In this document: piece by piece, positions 1 through 10,876 of the stretch | How positions within the stretch are numbered: position 1 is the first letter of the stretch | Layout: each line of letters begins with the position of its first letter | Source of the DNA: Closterium sp. Naga37s-1 | Lineage: Eukaryota; Streptophyta; Zygnematophyceae; Desmidiales; Closteriaceae | DNA: 64,000 bases | Reading direction: 5' to 3' | Assembly: GCA_947471745.1 (NCBI GenBank) | Contig: CANJKZ010000932.1 | Location: forward strand, 1,054,001-1,118,000 | The notes under the pieces: generated by a model | What the model was told of the DNA's origin: nothing | Database searches by the model: none | Seen by the model: only the letters and a program-made list of their open reading frames with translations | Made by a program: the position numbers and the translations under genes

Positions 1-77
1 GCAAGGGCCTCGAGAAGAGCCTTCAACTGCGGGTCTCCAAGACTCACACTGGAACCCGAACTCGCCTCGTCTCCCAT
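1..77 (-). pseudogene. gag N-terminus of a second, tandem TR-GAG copy (cut by window edge)
   Basis: Bases 1 onward repeat bases 2715 onward. They encode the same gag start codon (complement of 75-77) and first about 25 codons as the full gag at 821-2791. Because gag sequence lies on both sides of the LTR at 177-748, that LTR is shared by two element bodies in tandem. The rest of this copy is outside the window. Confidence 0.8.
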
Positions 78-164
78 AGCGTAGGCGTGAACGACTCCTC
101 TTCTCCACTAATTTCACTTAGCGCACCAAGTGAATTCACGACGATCGACGCGCCTGTTCGCCAA

Positions 165-176
165 GCTCTGATACCA
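165..176 (-). promoter_or_regulatory. primer binding site of the left tandem copy
   Basis: The complement reads TGGTATCAGAGC, the standard plant Copia site complementary to the 3' end of initiator Met-tRNA. It abuts the LTR at 177. Confidence 0.8.
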
Positions 177-748
177 GTTCTTAGGATCGTAAGCACCTTA
201 GTCGGCAATAGTCTACTTGCTATTGCTTATCGTGTTCTCCACGATCTCACGAATCCAACGATATGCGCAGCTCTGCTTGAAGTTGTCAATACACACTTCA
301 GCAATTTTCAGAATCTCAATGTTGTCCAATGTTGTGATTTCCAGAATGAGTACAAGCAGTTTTATGGTCAGGCAAGACACAAAATGCGATTCGTAACTTC
401 ACTTGTTTCCCAAGTAACCGCGTGTGCCTCGTTTCACCCCGAGTCGCACACGGAACCGAACCGAATGCACCGAACATTTCTTGAGTCCGAATCTCGAACC
501 TTCTCGAACGCGCCTCAAGCTTGAACCACAATTTCCCCCGTCGATCTCATTCTCGATGCTTCTCCTTCTCTATTCCTCCTTCCTGCACATTCCTTCTCGA
601 TTTCCTTCCCGCTTCTCACGCCGTAGCTTCTATTCTCCACCGTAGGTCGATTTCCACCGTCTTAGATCTAAAATCTCCCACGCACTCCATTCCGCTGTCA
701 TTCCGCATCTCGCCGTAGGTTTCGTGGTTCATCGAACCAACCCTAACA
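177..748 (-). repeat. LTR of the TR-GAG element (shared left LTR)
   Basis: On the minus strand the LTR begins TGTTAGGGTT and ends beside the primer site at 165-176. It is 572 bp and nearly identical to 2891-3450, apart from a 12-bp indel near 548-560. Identity with the right copy stops exactly at the CTAACA end on the plus strand, which fixes the outer boundary. Confidence 0.85.
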
Positions 749-764
749 ATCTCCCCTGTGGTTC
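749..764 (-). promoter_or_regulatory. polypurine tract of the TR-GAG element
   Basis: On the minus strand the purine-rich run ACAGGGGAGAT lies immediately upstream of the 3' LTR, where plus-strand priming occurs in LTR elements. Confidence 0.6.
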
Positions 765-820
765 GTCAACCACGAACTCCACTCGCACTCCTCCCCTGCT
801 TCTTGTAGCCTTCACAGGGT

Positions 821-2791
821 CTAAGTCGGCTTCAAGCTCTCCTGCAGGTCCTCCACCTTGAACCTCTCCTTGACGTCCAAACCTTGAGACATTTTCTTAA
901 GCCTCTCACTTCTCCTCGGCATCTTAACACCCAACACCTCTCGGGTCTCGTACCCCTCAACGTGTTCCTCCTTCGTAAGCACTCGCCCCTTTGCAGTTGC
1001 TTTCTCCTTTGATCCCTTCACCAGGATGTCCCCTTTCACAGCTTCAACTCCCATATACTTCTCATTTACTGCTTCATCTTCAACCACGATCGCTGCTGCA
1101 AAAGTGTTGACACCAACTCCATCTCCACCATTCACTGCTGCTGCCTCCATGGCGACTATCTCCTCTTTCTGCTTCACTGCTGCCTCCACACTCGCTGCCG
1201 TATCATCCGTGTCCTCACTCTCATCAACCTTAGTCGATAACTTCTCCAATTCTCCCATTTCACCATACTCAGGATCCTCATAGATCTCATCCATATCATT
1301 CGTCGCTATCACGTTCATCTCATAAAATCCGTCACTGAAGTAACCCTCTGCGTACTTCTCCCACTCTGGGCCAAACATTGTAACCTTTCCACTGTCATAA
1401 AATATCTTGCACCCCAAGTCATCAAGCTGTGACTGACTGACCAAATCCATCTTTAAATCCTCAACCAGCAGCACACTGTCCAGTTTCACCTCTCCATACG
1501 GACTCTGCAGCACCACGTCACCCTCTCCTGTCACTGGCAACTTCCCGCTGTTACCTTGCAGTATATAATCCTCACTCGAGTCCCTCACATTCTCCATCCA
1601 ATCTGACCTGAATGTCATGTGACGCGTGCATCCGCTGTCCATGAACCATGCCGTCTTCTCACGATCGTCCGTCTGCCGAACCTCCTTTGGTAAACGCACC
1701 ACGTTCGCAAGATGCGCTCCTCCAAAAATCACATCTTCCTTTTCCGCTTCTGCTACATTCGCCTTTGCCGCCACATTCCTCTGCTGCAACGGACCCTTGT
1801 AGCTCCTGCTATTCGGGTTGGAGTAGCACTCTGCGGCACGATGTCCATAGCGCCCACAATAGTCGCACTTGCCGCCAAAACCCCGTTTCTGCTGCCACTC
1901 CGCTCCCCCATTTTCTCCTTTATCGTTCTCCAACGCTTTGCCTTTGTAGTTCCTGCTTCGCGGATTTTCGTAGCAGTATATCGCCTTATGCCCCCTCTTT
2001 CCACACTGGTAGCACACTCCAAACGCCTTTGTCGCATTCACCATAGCCGACCTCTCCTCGTCTAATTCCGCTGCTGCTGCCGCTTTCTTTTTCCTCATCT
2101 CCTTCATCGTCTCAAGCGACTGTAGAATCTCCTGCAGCTTCGTCAAACTCTCCGGCGGTTGGTACGTAAACATACCGATGTCGGATTCCCACTCCTTAGG
2201 AAGGCCTTGGATGATATAGTCAATCATCTCATGCTCCGTCTCCGCGGCTCCCATCACCCGCAAATCGTCGTTGTAGCTTTTCGCCCTGTTGATGTAGGTG
2301 ATGATTTTCTCGCCTTTCTCCATGCTCAGCATCAGCAGCTGCTTCCTGATCGCCTTCTTGTTGACATCGTTGGTGCCCATGTACGTGGACTCCAGGTACT
2401 CCCATGCTTTCTGTGCAGAGTTCAGCTCCCCTGCAAACTGGTCCAAATCCACCGCGATTCCATCGGCAACTGAGTGACAAAGCTGAAAGAACGCTTGCTT
2501 ACTTTGTTTTTTGAACGCCGCTATTTTCTCCTTCGTATCCGTCGTGGAAGGCGCAACTCCCTCCATCGTCTCCTCGTCGGGACGGTAGTAAGGCAAGAGG
2601 TCAACCTCCTCTGCCCTCCGAATGAACTTCTTCCGCCACACGTTGTAGTTGCTTCCGTTGAAGCGCTGGGCTTCACTGAGCCCGATCGTCGGTTTCGCCA
2701 CCAATCGGCCACTCGCAAGGGCCTCGAGAAGAGCCTTCAACTGCGGGTCTCCAAGACTCACACTGGAACCCGAACTCGCCTCGTCTCCCAT
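821..2791 (-). CDS. Gag-protease polyprotein of a TR-GAG element (656 aa)
   Basis: Open for 656 codons. Residues about 45-240 are the Copia gag region (motif NGSNYNVWRKKF near residue 46). Two zinc knuckles of form CX2CX4HX4C follow at about 260-273 and 310-323 (CYQCGKRGHKAIYC and CDYCGRYGHRAAEC). The aspartic protease site FMDSGCTRHM is near residue 388. After the protease the frame passes directly into an acidic segment with RRSERLKK, which resembles the integrase-to-RT linker of full Copia elements. Integrase and RT therefore look removed by an in-frame deletion. Gag would form the particle shell and the knuckles bind RNA; enzymes would come from elsewhere. The open frame is consistent with recent activity, but expression is not shown. 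Confidence 0.85.
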   Translation of the reverse strand: MGDEASSGSSVSLGDPQLKALLEALASGRLVAKPTIGLSEAQRFNGSNYNVWRKKFIRRAEEVDLLPYYRPDEETMEGVAPSTTDTKEKIAAFKKQSKQAFFQLCHSVADGIAVDLDQFAGELNSAQKAWEYLESTYMGTNDVNKKAIRKQLLMLSMEKGEKIITYINRAKSYNDDLRVMGAAETEHEMIDYIIQGLPKEWESDIGMFTYQPPESLTKLQEILQSLETMKEMRKKKAAAAAELDEERSAMVNATKAFGVCYQCGKRGHKAIYCYENPRSRNYKGKALENDKGENGGAEWQQKRGFGGKCDYCGRYGHRAAECYSNPNSRSYKGPLQQRNVAAKANVAEAEKEDVIFGGAHLANVVRLPKEVRQTDDREKTAWFMDSGCTRHMTFRSDWMENVRDSSEDYILQGNSGKLPVTGEGDVVLQSPYGEVKLDSVLLVEDLKMDLVSQSQLDDLGCKIFYDSGKVTMFGPEWEKYAEGYFSDGFYEMNVIATNDMDEIYEDPEYGEMGELEKLSTKVDESEDTDDTAASVEAAVKQKEEIVAMEAAAVNGGDGVGVNTFAAAIVVEDEAVNEKYMGVEAVKGDILVKGSKEKATAKGRVLTKEEHVEGYETREVLGVKMPRRSERLKKMSQGLDVKERFKVEDLQESLKPT

Positions 2792-2878
2792 AGCGTAGGC
2801 GTGAACGACTCCTCTTCTCCACTAATTTCACTTAGCGCACCAAGTGAATTCACGACGATCGACGCGCCTGTTCGCCAA

Positions 2879-2890
2879 GCTCTGATACCA
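2879..2890 (-). promoter_or_regulatory. primer binding site of the TR-GAG element
   Basis: The complement reads TGGTATCAGAGC (initiator Met-tRNA type). It lies between the 5' LTR (2891-3450) and gag. Confidence 0.85.
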
Positions 2891-3450
2891 GTTCTTAGGA
2901 TCGTAAGCACCTTAGTCGGCAATAGTCTACTTGCTATTGCTTATCGTGTTCTCCACGATCTCACGAATCCAACGATATGCGCAGCTCTGCTTGAAGTTGT
3001 CAATACACACTTCAGCAATTTTCAGAATCTCAATGTTGTCCAATGTTGTGATTTCCAGAATGAGTACAAGCAGTTTTATGGTCAGGCAAGACACAAAATG
3101 CGATTCGTAACTTCACTTGTTTCCCAAGTAACCGCGTGTGCCTCGTTTCACCCCGAGTCGCACACGGAACCGAACCGAATGCACCGAACATTTCTTGAGT
3201 CCGAATCTCGAACCTTCTCGAACGCGCCTCAAGCTTGAACCACAATTTCCCCCGTCGATCTCTCTCCTTCTCTATTCCTCCTTCCTGCACATTCCTTCTC
3301 GATTTCCTTCCCGCTTCTCACGCCGTAGCTTCTATTCTCCACCGTAGGTCGATTTCCACCGTCTTAGATCTAAAATCTCCCACGCACTCCATTCCGCCGT
3401 CATTCCGCATCTCGCCGTAGGTTTCGTGGTTCATCGAACCAACCCTAACA
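2891..3450 (-). repeat. 5' LTR of the TR-GAG element
   Basis: 560 bp, matching 177-748 except for a 12-bp deletion and a few substitutions. It begins TGTTAGGGTT on the minus strand. The sequence right of 3450 differs from that right of 748, which marks the outer end. Confidence 0.85.
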
Positions 3451-3738
3451 AACGTAGATTTGAGGGAAGAGGAGATGGGAAAGGGGGAGGAGGGGGAGGA
3501 GACACGCAAGAAGGCGCAGGTAATGCAGCAACGAACATCGTCCCCTTCTCTTCCGAAGCAAAGGTGCAGCTCGGGTTCGCACCAAACTTACAGAAACAGA
3601 ACCCTCTCACAAACGCACCCACCCACCAACCCACCCACCCATGCACACATGATTGCCCACTCATTCCAAACCGAAGGCCGATCGACCGAACACACACACA
3701 CGCACGCACACACACAGGCAAACGCACGCATGCCGTAC
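3451..3738. repeat. Microsatellite-rich stretch, probable intron
   Basis: Contains an (ACCC)-type run near 3618-3640 and an (AC)n run near 3692-3716. If the F-box exon call is right, this is the first part of its intron (donor at 3738-3736 on the minus strand). No other gene seen. Confidence 0.5.
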
Positions 3739-4274
3739 CTGCATTGCTGTAGGAACGCCCGCGGAAGCCGGATGAGGCACAATTCCGCCACGTCATCCGG
3801 TAGCCCTGGAAGGAGAGGCTGCCATGTGGCACTGCAGCCAGAAAGCGGCTCGCCTGTGCGCTTACACAGGGGGCCGGCGCTCTGGTCATTCTGGAAGGTG
3901 CCGTGATTTTTGGGAGCGTATCTTCCGCGAGATTCGCGGGCATGAGGCGTCAGCGGATTAACGACTGCTGACGTGTCTTTTGGCGGAAAGTGAGTTGACG
4001 GATCGGCTAATAACAGCGCGTGTGACAATCTGGCAAGGTGTCGCGCCGCGAAGTTCTGCTCGGCAGACGGCTGCTTCGGCTGCTCCGTCTGATGTAGCCG
4101 GCTAGCCGCCCATTTCCGCCAGTTGACGGCAGTCAGCTCGCCGAAGACAGGTCCTGATCTTCCGACGGGGTTGTGCAGAAGATTCGACGCGGAAATTATT
4201 GAAGACTGCGACGCCAAACCGTTGGAGTTATCGACTACATCGAACGACATTGTCGTCGGTTTTCCGCGCGCCAC
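3739..4274 (-). CDS. F-box protein, first exon (partial gene)
   Basis: The minus-strand frame ends in QPLLPGLPDDVAELCLIRLP, a close match to the start of the F-box helix in plant F-box/kelch proteins (family pattern PLLPGLPDDxAxxCLxRVPR). F-box proteins bring substrates to SCF ubiquitin ligases through Skp1. After CLIRLPRAFLQQC the sequence reads CAG then GTACGG, a good splice donor, so the F-box helix would continue in another exon. About 150 residues precede the motif with no recognised domain. The start at 4274 is the furthest in-frame ATG; later ATGs are possible. Any downstream exons would lie left of 3739, where the TR-GAG element sits, and none is visible in the window. Either the element is inside a long intron or the gene is broken. 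The F-box match is clear; the kelch part is inference. Confidence 0.55.
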
Positions 4275-4733
4275 GCCTCGACGATGCTCGCGCGCCGAAT
4301 GGAACCACAGGAACGGTTGCGTATAGAGAAACTACGAATGGGCAGGTTAATCGTGAAGAGACGCTGAGGTGAGGAATAGGAGACAGTTAGCTCAATGTTA
4401 TTATTGAGCTTGAGCTGAGATGATTGAGACGGATGGCGAGTTGTAAGAGGGAATTTGGGAAGCAGGAGGTGCGAGCACAGGGGCGAAATAGCTCTGATTG
4501 ATAGTTATTTCTTTTCTGCCCCGGGAGTTTGCGACGAGATTAATTCTCAATGACGACTGGCGAGGATGGTCTGGTTACCATTCGTGTTTTTGTAAGAGGA
4601 CACTGATTGGCTGATGCTGATCCATGTCATTCACGAAGCTGTTCTCGAAATTCAGGCATAAGGAAAGCTTGATGCTCCTCTCATAATTGCAGACCTTCGT
4701 GGTTCACACAACCAAAGCAACAAAGGTGGGGAT
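4275..4733. other. No gene recognised
   Basis: Probably upstream sequence of the F-box exon. No ORF, repeat or motif was found that I could support. Confidence 0.4.
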
Positions 4734-5512
4734 GTGGAGCGGGCAGTGCCATTGGGGATGCAGGAGGTGGAGGAGGGCCTCACTATGGTGGGCGTGCCTA
4801 TTCGGGAGGAGGATTGGGAGGTGGTCCGGTTACGGGAGCGGCTTAGACAGTTGCAGGCGCCATTGCCATGGCTCCCCTTGCTCGACCACCCCCAGATGGT
4901 TTCACATCTCCTCGCCATTGCAGTTTTAGCACGGCCGATGTACCTAGCCCGAACTATGCCGCCGCGTCCGGAGGTGGTGGAGGACTTTAGGGATTGGGAT
5001 AGCTGTATGGAGGATTGCTTTGAGCAGCTTTTCCCACCTGGCACTTGGGAGCAGGACCCTGACCGGTCTAGGCGCGCACGCATGCAGCTGCATCTCCCTG
5101 TGCGACTTGGAGGGTTTGGGATCTGCGCGGCGGCCTCTTTGAGTCTGCTGTCCTATGTTTGTGGGTGGGCGCAGGCCGCGCGGGATATTGCATAGTTGGG
5201 GGTGGCGGGCGAGGAGGCGATGTTTGCAAAGTACCTCACCACGTCAGCAGGGGCGGAGTTTCTTGACCCGTGGTTTGCCAAGGCTATAGAGCAGCTGCCA
5301 GCGACTATACGCCAGAAGACGCCAGGCTTACCTCTGTCTGTAGCAGCCCCTCCTCTTCGGCTTTTCCAGGCGCGGCAGCGGCGATTGGCTGTAGCGGAGC
5401 TCCAGGTACTGCGCCGCTCGGCTCGTGACGATGCCACCCTGGCCCGTTTCACATCCCTTCAGGGCCCGGGGGCTGTTGCATGGGTTTCGGCGGTCCCGGC
5501 TCACTCAAAAAG
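4734..5512 (+). pseudogene. Non-LTR retrotransposon, C-terminal fragment (copy 1, left part)
   Basis: One frame runs 4734-5600 with a single TAG at 5193-5195. The protein shows the region after the RT catalytic core typical of a group of non-LTR elements: EEGLTMVGVPIREED, PLLDHPQM, LARPMYLARTMPP, a QLHLPVRLGGFGI motif near residue 120, and DDATLARFTSLQGPGAVAWV near the end. It stops where Copia A begins at 5513 and resumes at 22441. A second copy at 58948-60056 (minus strand) carries both parts joined, which confirms the reading. It is 5'-truncated; no catalytic RT motif remains. Confidence 0.75.
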
Positions 5513-5619
5513 TTGCATTGAGAAGAAAGCTGGTACAAGTACTAACCCTAATTGGGTTGTACCCCTTATGGGCTACCCCACTACAGCCTACACAATATAA
5601 ACATTATAACAGTTTGACA
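5513..5619 (-). repeat. Left (3') LTR of Copia A, end-truncated
   Basis: Matches 22334-22440 with few differences but lacks the first 25 bp of the right LTR. Ends CAGTTTGACA and is followed by the polypurine complement (CACCCCCATAGG). Confidence 0.85.
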
Positions 5620-5849
5620 CACCCCCATAGGCAAAGTGGGGGAGAACAGGAGGTCACAAGACCAGTCAAGAAAAAACAAAGCAAGCTCAAGGTGGATCAC
5701 AAAGTCACCACATACTCTGAGCACAAGCAAATGGCCACAAAGCCAGTTCACATGCAGAATTATATAAACGAGAACAAACAGTATAGTGATCATAACCTAG
5801 CAGGGGTAAGCATGCAGGTATATGTATATAGATCACAGTACAAGCAAAG
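5620..5849 (-). promoter_or_regulatory. 3' UTR and polypurine tract of Copia A with conserved hairpins
   Basis: The polypurine tract complement is at 5620-5631. GGTC-ACAA-GACC at 5652-5663 and GGCC-ACAA-AGCC at 5733-5744 correspond to hairpins conserved at the same place in elements B, C, E, F, G and H. The second has a mismatch at the loop-closing pair in this copy. Confidence 0.6.
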
Positions 5850-8800
5850 TCACGCAGTGAGTAAGTGAGGCAAAGTAGGCACAAGGCCTAAAACAGTACA
5901 GAAACGCTGATGATCACCAGGCTGAAGTGCCTTGGTGAATATATCAGCAGTGTTGGCCCGAGTGGCCACGTAAGCAAGACGAAGCTGACCACGCTGCTGC
6001 AACACTCGAGCAAGGAAGTAACGCAGAGCGGTGTGCTTCATCCTGTGCTCCAGTCTGTGCTCCTGACACAAGGCAATCATGGCCTTGTTGTCTACGTACA
6101 GAACTGGAGGAGAACGAGGCCGCTCTCCCAAGTTGGTCAGCACGTAGGTGAGCCAGCGTAACTCCTGTGCAGCCATGGCCCCTGCGTAGATCTCAGCCTC
6201 ACAAGTGGAACTGAGAACAGAAGACAAGCGGGTAGACCGCCAAGAAACAGAGCCGGAGCCAATGCTGAAAATGTAACCCTGTGACGACCGCTGCGTAGCC
6301 AAGTCGTCAACCGAAGACGCGTCTGCGTGTCCAGTGAGGACAACTGGACCCCGTCCTCCAAGCAGGAGCCCCATGCCCGATGTACTGCACAAGTAGCGCA
6401 ACACCCTCTTAGCGGCCTCCCAGTGCTCTGGTCGGTGCCTCATGGGCGTAACGTAGTGTGCCAGGATGCTAAGAGGGTAGGCAAGGTCAGGTCGAGTGCA
6501 GATCATCAGGTACACGAGGCAGCCCACAAGCTCTGGATATGGGCCACTCGGCTCTACAGACTCGTCCGAAGGTGGAGCTGAGAGCGAGTGACCAGTAGGC
6601 AGAGGAGTGGACTGTGGCAAGGAGTACCGGAAGCCGAAGCGCTGACGGACCTGGTGCACCATGTGTGACTGAGTCAGGGTGATGGTGTGTTGTGCTCTGT
6701 CCCGGGTGACCTGCAAGCCAAGATAGCTGCGCAGCTCACCCAGGTCAGTGCAGGTGTGTCTCTTCTGCAGCTCCGACTTCACAAGGGCCAGTGCCTCAGT
6801 GTCAGCAGTGACAAAAACCAAGTCGTCGACGTACACTAAGACGTAGAACGGCGACAGTGAAGTGTCGGTGCGCACAAACAGCGAGGGGTCAGCAGTCAAA
6901 GGAGCAAACCCAAGAGCCGCAAGCGTCGTCCTCAATGTGTCGTGCCACTCGCGAGGCGCCTGGCGGAGACCGTAGACTTGCCGCCGGAGGCTCCACTGGG
7001 TACCTGCAGGAAACGACCGAGTGAAACAAGGCGGGCAGCACAGCCAGATCTCCTCGTGCAGGCTGCCCTGTAAGACAGCTGTGCTGAAGTCAAGAGAGAG
7101 AAGCTCGTAGTCACACTGAGCGGCGACGTGCAGCAGCACCCGAAGAGTGGTCATCTTCGAGGTAGGGGAGAAGGTCTGGAAGAAGTCAACTCCCTGTCGC
7201 TGACTAAAGCCTCGTGCAATGTAACAGACCTTGAAGACAGGCGGAGAACCCGGTGGCCGCTTCACCCTGAAAATCCACATGCCATCGACTATGTTCGCCC
7301 CAGGAGGGGGAACTTTATTGACGTAGGTGCCTGTGGACTTCCAGGATGCCATCTCTGCGTCCATGGCTGTCTGCCACTGAGAGGATTAGGGACACGTAAT
7401 CGCCTTTGCGTAAGAGTGCGGGGTCGGGATGTCTGGTGCATCCGGGTCTCCCTCAGGTGCAAGCAGCATGGCCACGAGATGAGGTACAGCAGCTGCAAGA
7501 CACTCAAAGTCCTCCTGCCTGTCCTCAAAGACGTCTGTGCCAAGAGCACACTCACCCCCGAGGGACGGAGGACAGTCAGACTCAGACTCAGCAACAAGAC
7601 TAGTGGCGTAGTCGAGACGACAGGCGGCAGCAAAGTCAACAAGCTCAGCAACTAGGGCAGACACAACAGTAGACTAAAACGAAGGCTCAGTGACAACAGT
7701 GGCTAGAAGACGTGTGACAGTAGGACTGGCAGCACGAACTAAGTCAGACTCAGGGTCCGGAACGTCAGCAAGAGAGGACGCAGGAGGAGACAGGAGGGGA
7801 ACTCGCAGTGGAACAGAGGAAGGACGAAGTGCCATAATGTGAGTGCCGAGGACAGGAGGAGGACGCGGAGGAGGAACATGACGACCAGTGCGAACACCGC
7901 GAACAGACGAGGCCGGATGAGACGCAAGCTCACGATGCTCTATAAGAGAGTCTGTCAACACAGCGTAAGGAGAAGGAGCAGGCAGCGGGGAGTCTGGCTG
8001 TAATTGTGGCTGCGACTGGTGAGGCGGTGGACACAGTAAGGAAGGAGTAAGACCAGTAGAAGACGGGAGACTAAGAATCTGGCAAAGGACCGAGCCAGGT
8101 GGCGGCAGAGACGACGGCGGCGGCGGAACGAAAAACGGTCGCCGCTGCACGGTGCCTCCAGCACCAGTACTGCCAACTCCAGCACCCCCAGCGCCAGCAC
8201 CTCCAGCTCCAGGGTCTCCAAATCCAGCGCCTCCAGCTCCAATGCCTCCAACTCCAGCTCCAGTGCCTCCAAATCCAGCTCCTCCAGCTCCTGCACCTCT
8301 AGCGCCAACGCCTCCAGCTCCAGGGTCTCCAGCTCCAGCGCCTCCAACACCACCAGCTCCGACAGCTTCAGTACCTCTAGAACGAGCACCTCCGGGACCA
8401 GCAACTCCAGCACCTCCGGGACCTCCAGCTCCCGCAGCAACTCCAGCACCTCCAGGACTAGTAGCTACAGCACCTCCAGCTCCAGTGCCTCCAGCGGCAG
8501 GGCCTCCAGATCCTGCAGCGCCACTCCTAAGGCGTGTGCGCCAAACAAACCACTCGCGCAGCTGCCGTGGTGAGAGAGGCTCCCGCCGGACCTTCGACAG
8601 ACGCAGTACCCCTAGGCTCAGGACCCCCAGACTCCGCACCCTCAGACTCAGCACCCCCAGGCTCCGCACCCTCAGCCTAAGCACACCAGGCTCTGCACCC
8701 TCAGGCTCAGCACCCCCAAGCTCCGCACTCGCAGGCTCAGCACCCCCAGGCTCCGCACCCGCAGGCTCAACACCCCCAGACGCAACACCCCTAGCAGCAC

Positions 8801-8873
8801 CACCCCCAGCAGCACCAGAGTCTACAGTGACCTCGACAGGCTCAGCCAGGGGGAGTGGGTTTACCTGAGACAC
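5850..8873 (-). pseudogene. Copia A: linker, reverse transcriptase and RNase H (broken)
   Basis: The frame 8873-5850 is interrupted by stops at about 7674-7676 and 7386-7388. The upstream part is the Gly/Ala-rich linker (about 8110-8500). RT begins near 7300 with MWIFRVKRPPGSPP, and includes DFSTAVLQGSLHEEIW, VYGLRQAPREW and the catalytic YVDD in FYVLVYVDDLVF. RNase H follows with TGHADASS and CEAEIYAGAMAAQELRWLTY and ends at 5850. The active-site YVDD is intact although the polyprotein is not. Confidence 0.85.
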
Positions 8874-10516
8874 ACCTGAGGGAGCATGACCCTGAGGGGG
8901 GAGGGGGTCTACCGGAGGGGGACCGGGAGCGAGGAAGAGCGGCAGGGGGGGGAGAGAGGCAGTGCGGTAAGGGACAAGGCGGTAAAAGGAACCAACTTGT
9001 CAAACATGACGTCCTGAGAGGGCAGGACACGGCCTGAGGTGGGGTGGTAAAACTGCCAGCCAGCGCGTCAGGGGGAAAGCCAAGGAAGACGCAGAGAATG
9101 GCGCGGGAGGAGAGCTTGTCCGCAGAAGTATCGCAGACAAAGGCACGAGAGCCCCAGACCCGGAACACTGACGCATCGCCAACCTTCCCCGTCCAACGTA
9201 GTGTAGGCGAGGTCTCCGGCAAGGAGACACAGGGCCAGAGGTTGAGCTGATGTGCAGCGTACCGGACCGCAAACGACCACAGAAAATGGGGAGCAGCCGC
9301 ATGGATCATGGAGGTACGAGCCACCCCCATGACTAAGCCAATGCGGCGCTCAGCTAACCCATTTTGCTGCGGGGAGGCCAGAAGCGTGAACAACTAGAGG
9401 ATGCCCTCCCCACGACAAATGTCCCGCAAGAGGTCGGAGGAGAACTCACCACCTCTGTCAGAGTGCAGACGCAGGACAGGAAGGTCCTCGCGGAACCGCT
9501 CGCGGAGCTGGAGACGGACTGAGCGGATCCAAGGGATCAAGACATCAGGGACCTCACCCTTGCTGCGCAAGGGGAAGACCGTGGTGTAACGCGTGTAGTC
9601 GTCAACAACCAGCAAAAAGTAGCACTCACGGCCCTGTCCACTGACTCGGGCTGGGCCCCAAACGTCTATATGGAGAGTCTGTAGGGGAGCAGTCGTCGGG
9701 GGAAACAAGGAGGAGTGAGGAGCGGCGCGCTGCCGCCCCTCGAAGCAAGGAAGGCAAGGTGGGGCAGGCGAGGGTGGGAGGGGAGGCAGAGACCTGGGAA
9801 GACCAGAAACAAGGAGGCGGGAGTGCATGCCACGGAGGCGTGGCAGGGAGGGGTGACCAAGGTGGTGGTGCCACAGGAGAGTCTGGTGCGACAAGAGGCG
9901 ACACGAACAGGGGGCGGCTACCTGACCTGACACGGACACCTGACAAGAAGCAGCTACCTGAGCAGGCTCAGTAGTCAGTGTGTACAGACCCGACCCAGGC
10001 CGACGGGAGAACGTGGCCAGGTGACGACCCGTCCGTGTACACGTGCTGATCGCCACATGCTGACCCCTAGTGGTGGTGGTAGTGACCATCGCATCCTGGA
10101 GGGCAGCGGTACTCACCAAGTTCAAAGAGAACGAGGGGAGGTGAAGGCCTGACAGTGAGCCAGACGGAACCGCTAGACACGGGAGAACAGTGGTGGAACG
10201 TGCAGGAACTAGGCCCCCTGAGGGGTCAGCCAGTCTGACTGGAACAAGTCCAAGGAGTGGTGTGAGTGTGGTACTATCGCGAAAGAAACAGCTGGAAGCA
10301 CCTGAGTCAAGCGTGAAGGTGTGCAAGGTCTCAACAAGCGCGGTACTAAGGAGAGCAGACTCACTAGCACCTAGAGCAGTAGCCTCTATACCTGGGTCGG
10401 GCGGCACACAGAGGTAACAGTCACCCTCAACACTAACAATCAAGGCATACATGGCAGCGAGGATAGCATCATAGTCAAGAGCAAATATATCAACACCAGA
10501 CCTAAGCAGCTCTAGC
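8842..10516 (-). pseudogene. Copia A: end of gag, protease and integrase (broken)
   Basis: Two same-frame blocks (10452-9394 and 9393-8842) are separated by one TAG at 9394-9396, where relatives have CAG. Protease: HTFTLDSGASSCFFRD. Integrase zinc region: WHHHLGHPSLPRL with PCLPCFEG. Catalytic residues: Asp in HIDVWGPA, Asp in HSDRGGEFS, and Glu in NGLAERRIG. A frameshift near 8850 separates it from the linker-RT block. The gag tail joins across element B to 20415. Confidence 0.85.
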
Positions 10517-10647
10517 TGTCAGAATAGTGAAGGAAGGAATGACTGAACTAGCAAGCAGGTGGGTACAAATAGCAAACCTAAAAGTGTTGTACCCTGTATG
10601 AACTACCCCCCTACAGCCTAGACAGACTATAGCATATAAGTTTGACA
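10517..10647 (-). repeat. Left (3') LTR of Copia B
   Basis: 131 bp, starts TGTCAGAATAG and ends AGTTTGACA. The inverted repeat GGGTACAA...TTGTACCC sits in its middle. Confidence 0.9.
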
Positions 10648-10876
10648 CACCCCCATAGGCAAAGTGGGGGAGAACAAGAGGTCACAAGACCAGTCAAGAA
10701 AGGCAAAGCAAGCTCAGGGTGGATCACGACGTCACCACGCAGTTTGAGCACAAGCAAATGGCCACAAGGCCAGTTCACATGCAGAGTTATATAAAGGAGA
10801 ACAAGCAATACAGTGAACACAACCTAGCAAGTGTAAGCATGCAGGTATATGTATAGAGATCACAGTACAAGCAGAG
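10648..10876 (-). promoter_or_regulatory. 3' UTR and polypurine tract of Copia B
   Basis: Carries the polypurine complement next to the LTR, GGTC-ACAA-GACC near 10681-10692 and GGCC-ACAA-GGCC near 10760-10771, at the same spacing as in the sister elements. Confidence 0.6.

Larger units (their letters stand above)
177..3450 (-). mobile_element. TR-GAG type non-autonomous Copia element, tandem arrangement
   Basis: Order on the minus strand: LTR (3450-2891), primer site (2890-2879), one gag-protease ORF (2791-821), polypurine tract (764-749), LTR (748-177), then another primer site and gag start running off the left edge. No integrase, reverse transcriptase or RNase H is present, so it must depend on proteins from a relative. 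The right flank from 3451 is unique sequence. The left target duplication cannot be seen because of the tandem join. Confidence 0.85.

Noticed and set aside
1648..2473. Plus-strand frames of 104-132 codons
   Set aside because: Antisense shadows of the TR-GAG gag-protease ORF.
3460..3906. Plus-strand frame of 148 codons
   Set aside because: Mostly microsatellite, antisense to the F-box exon.
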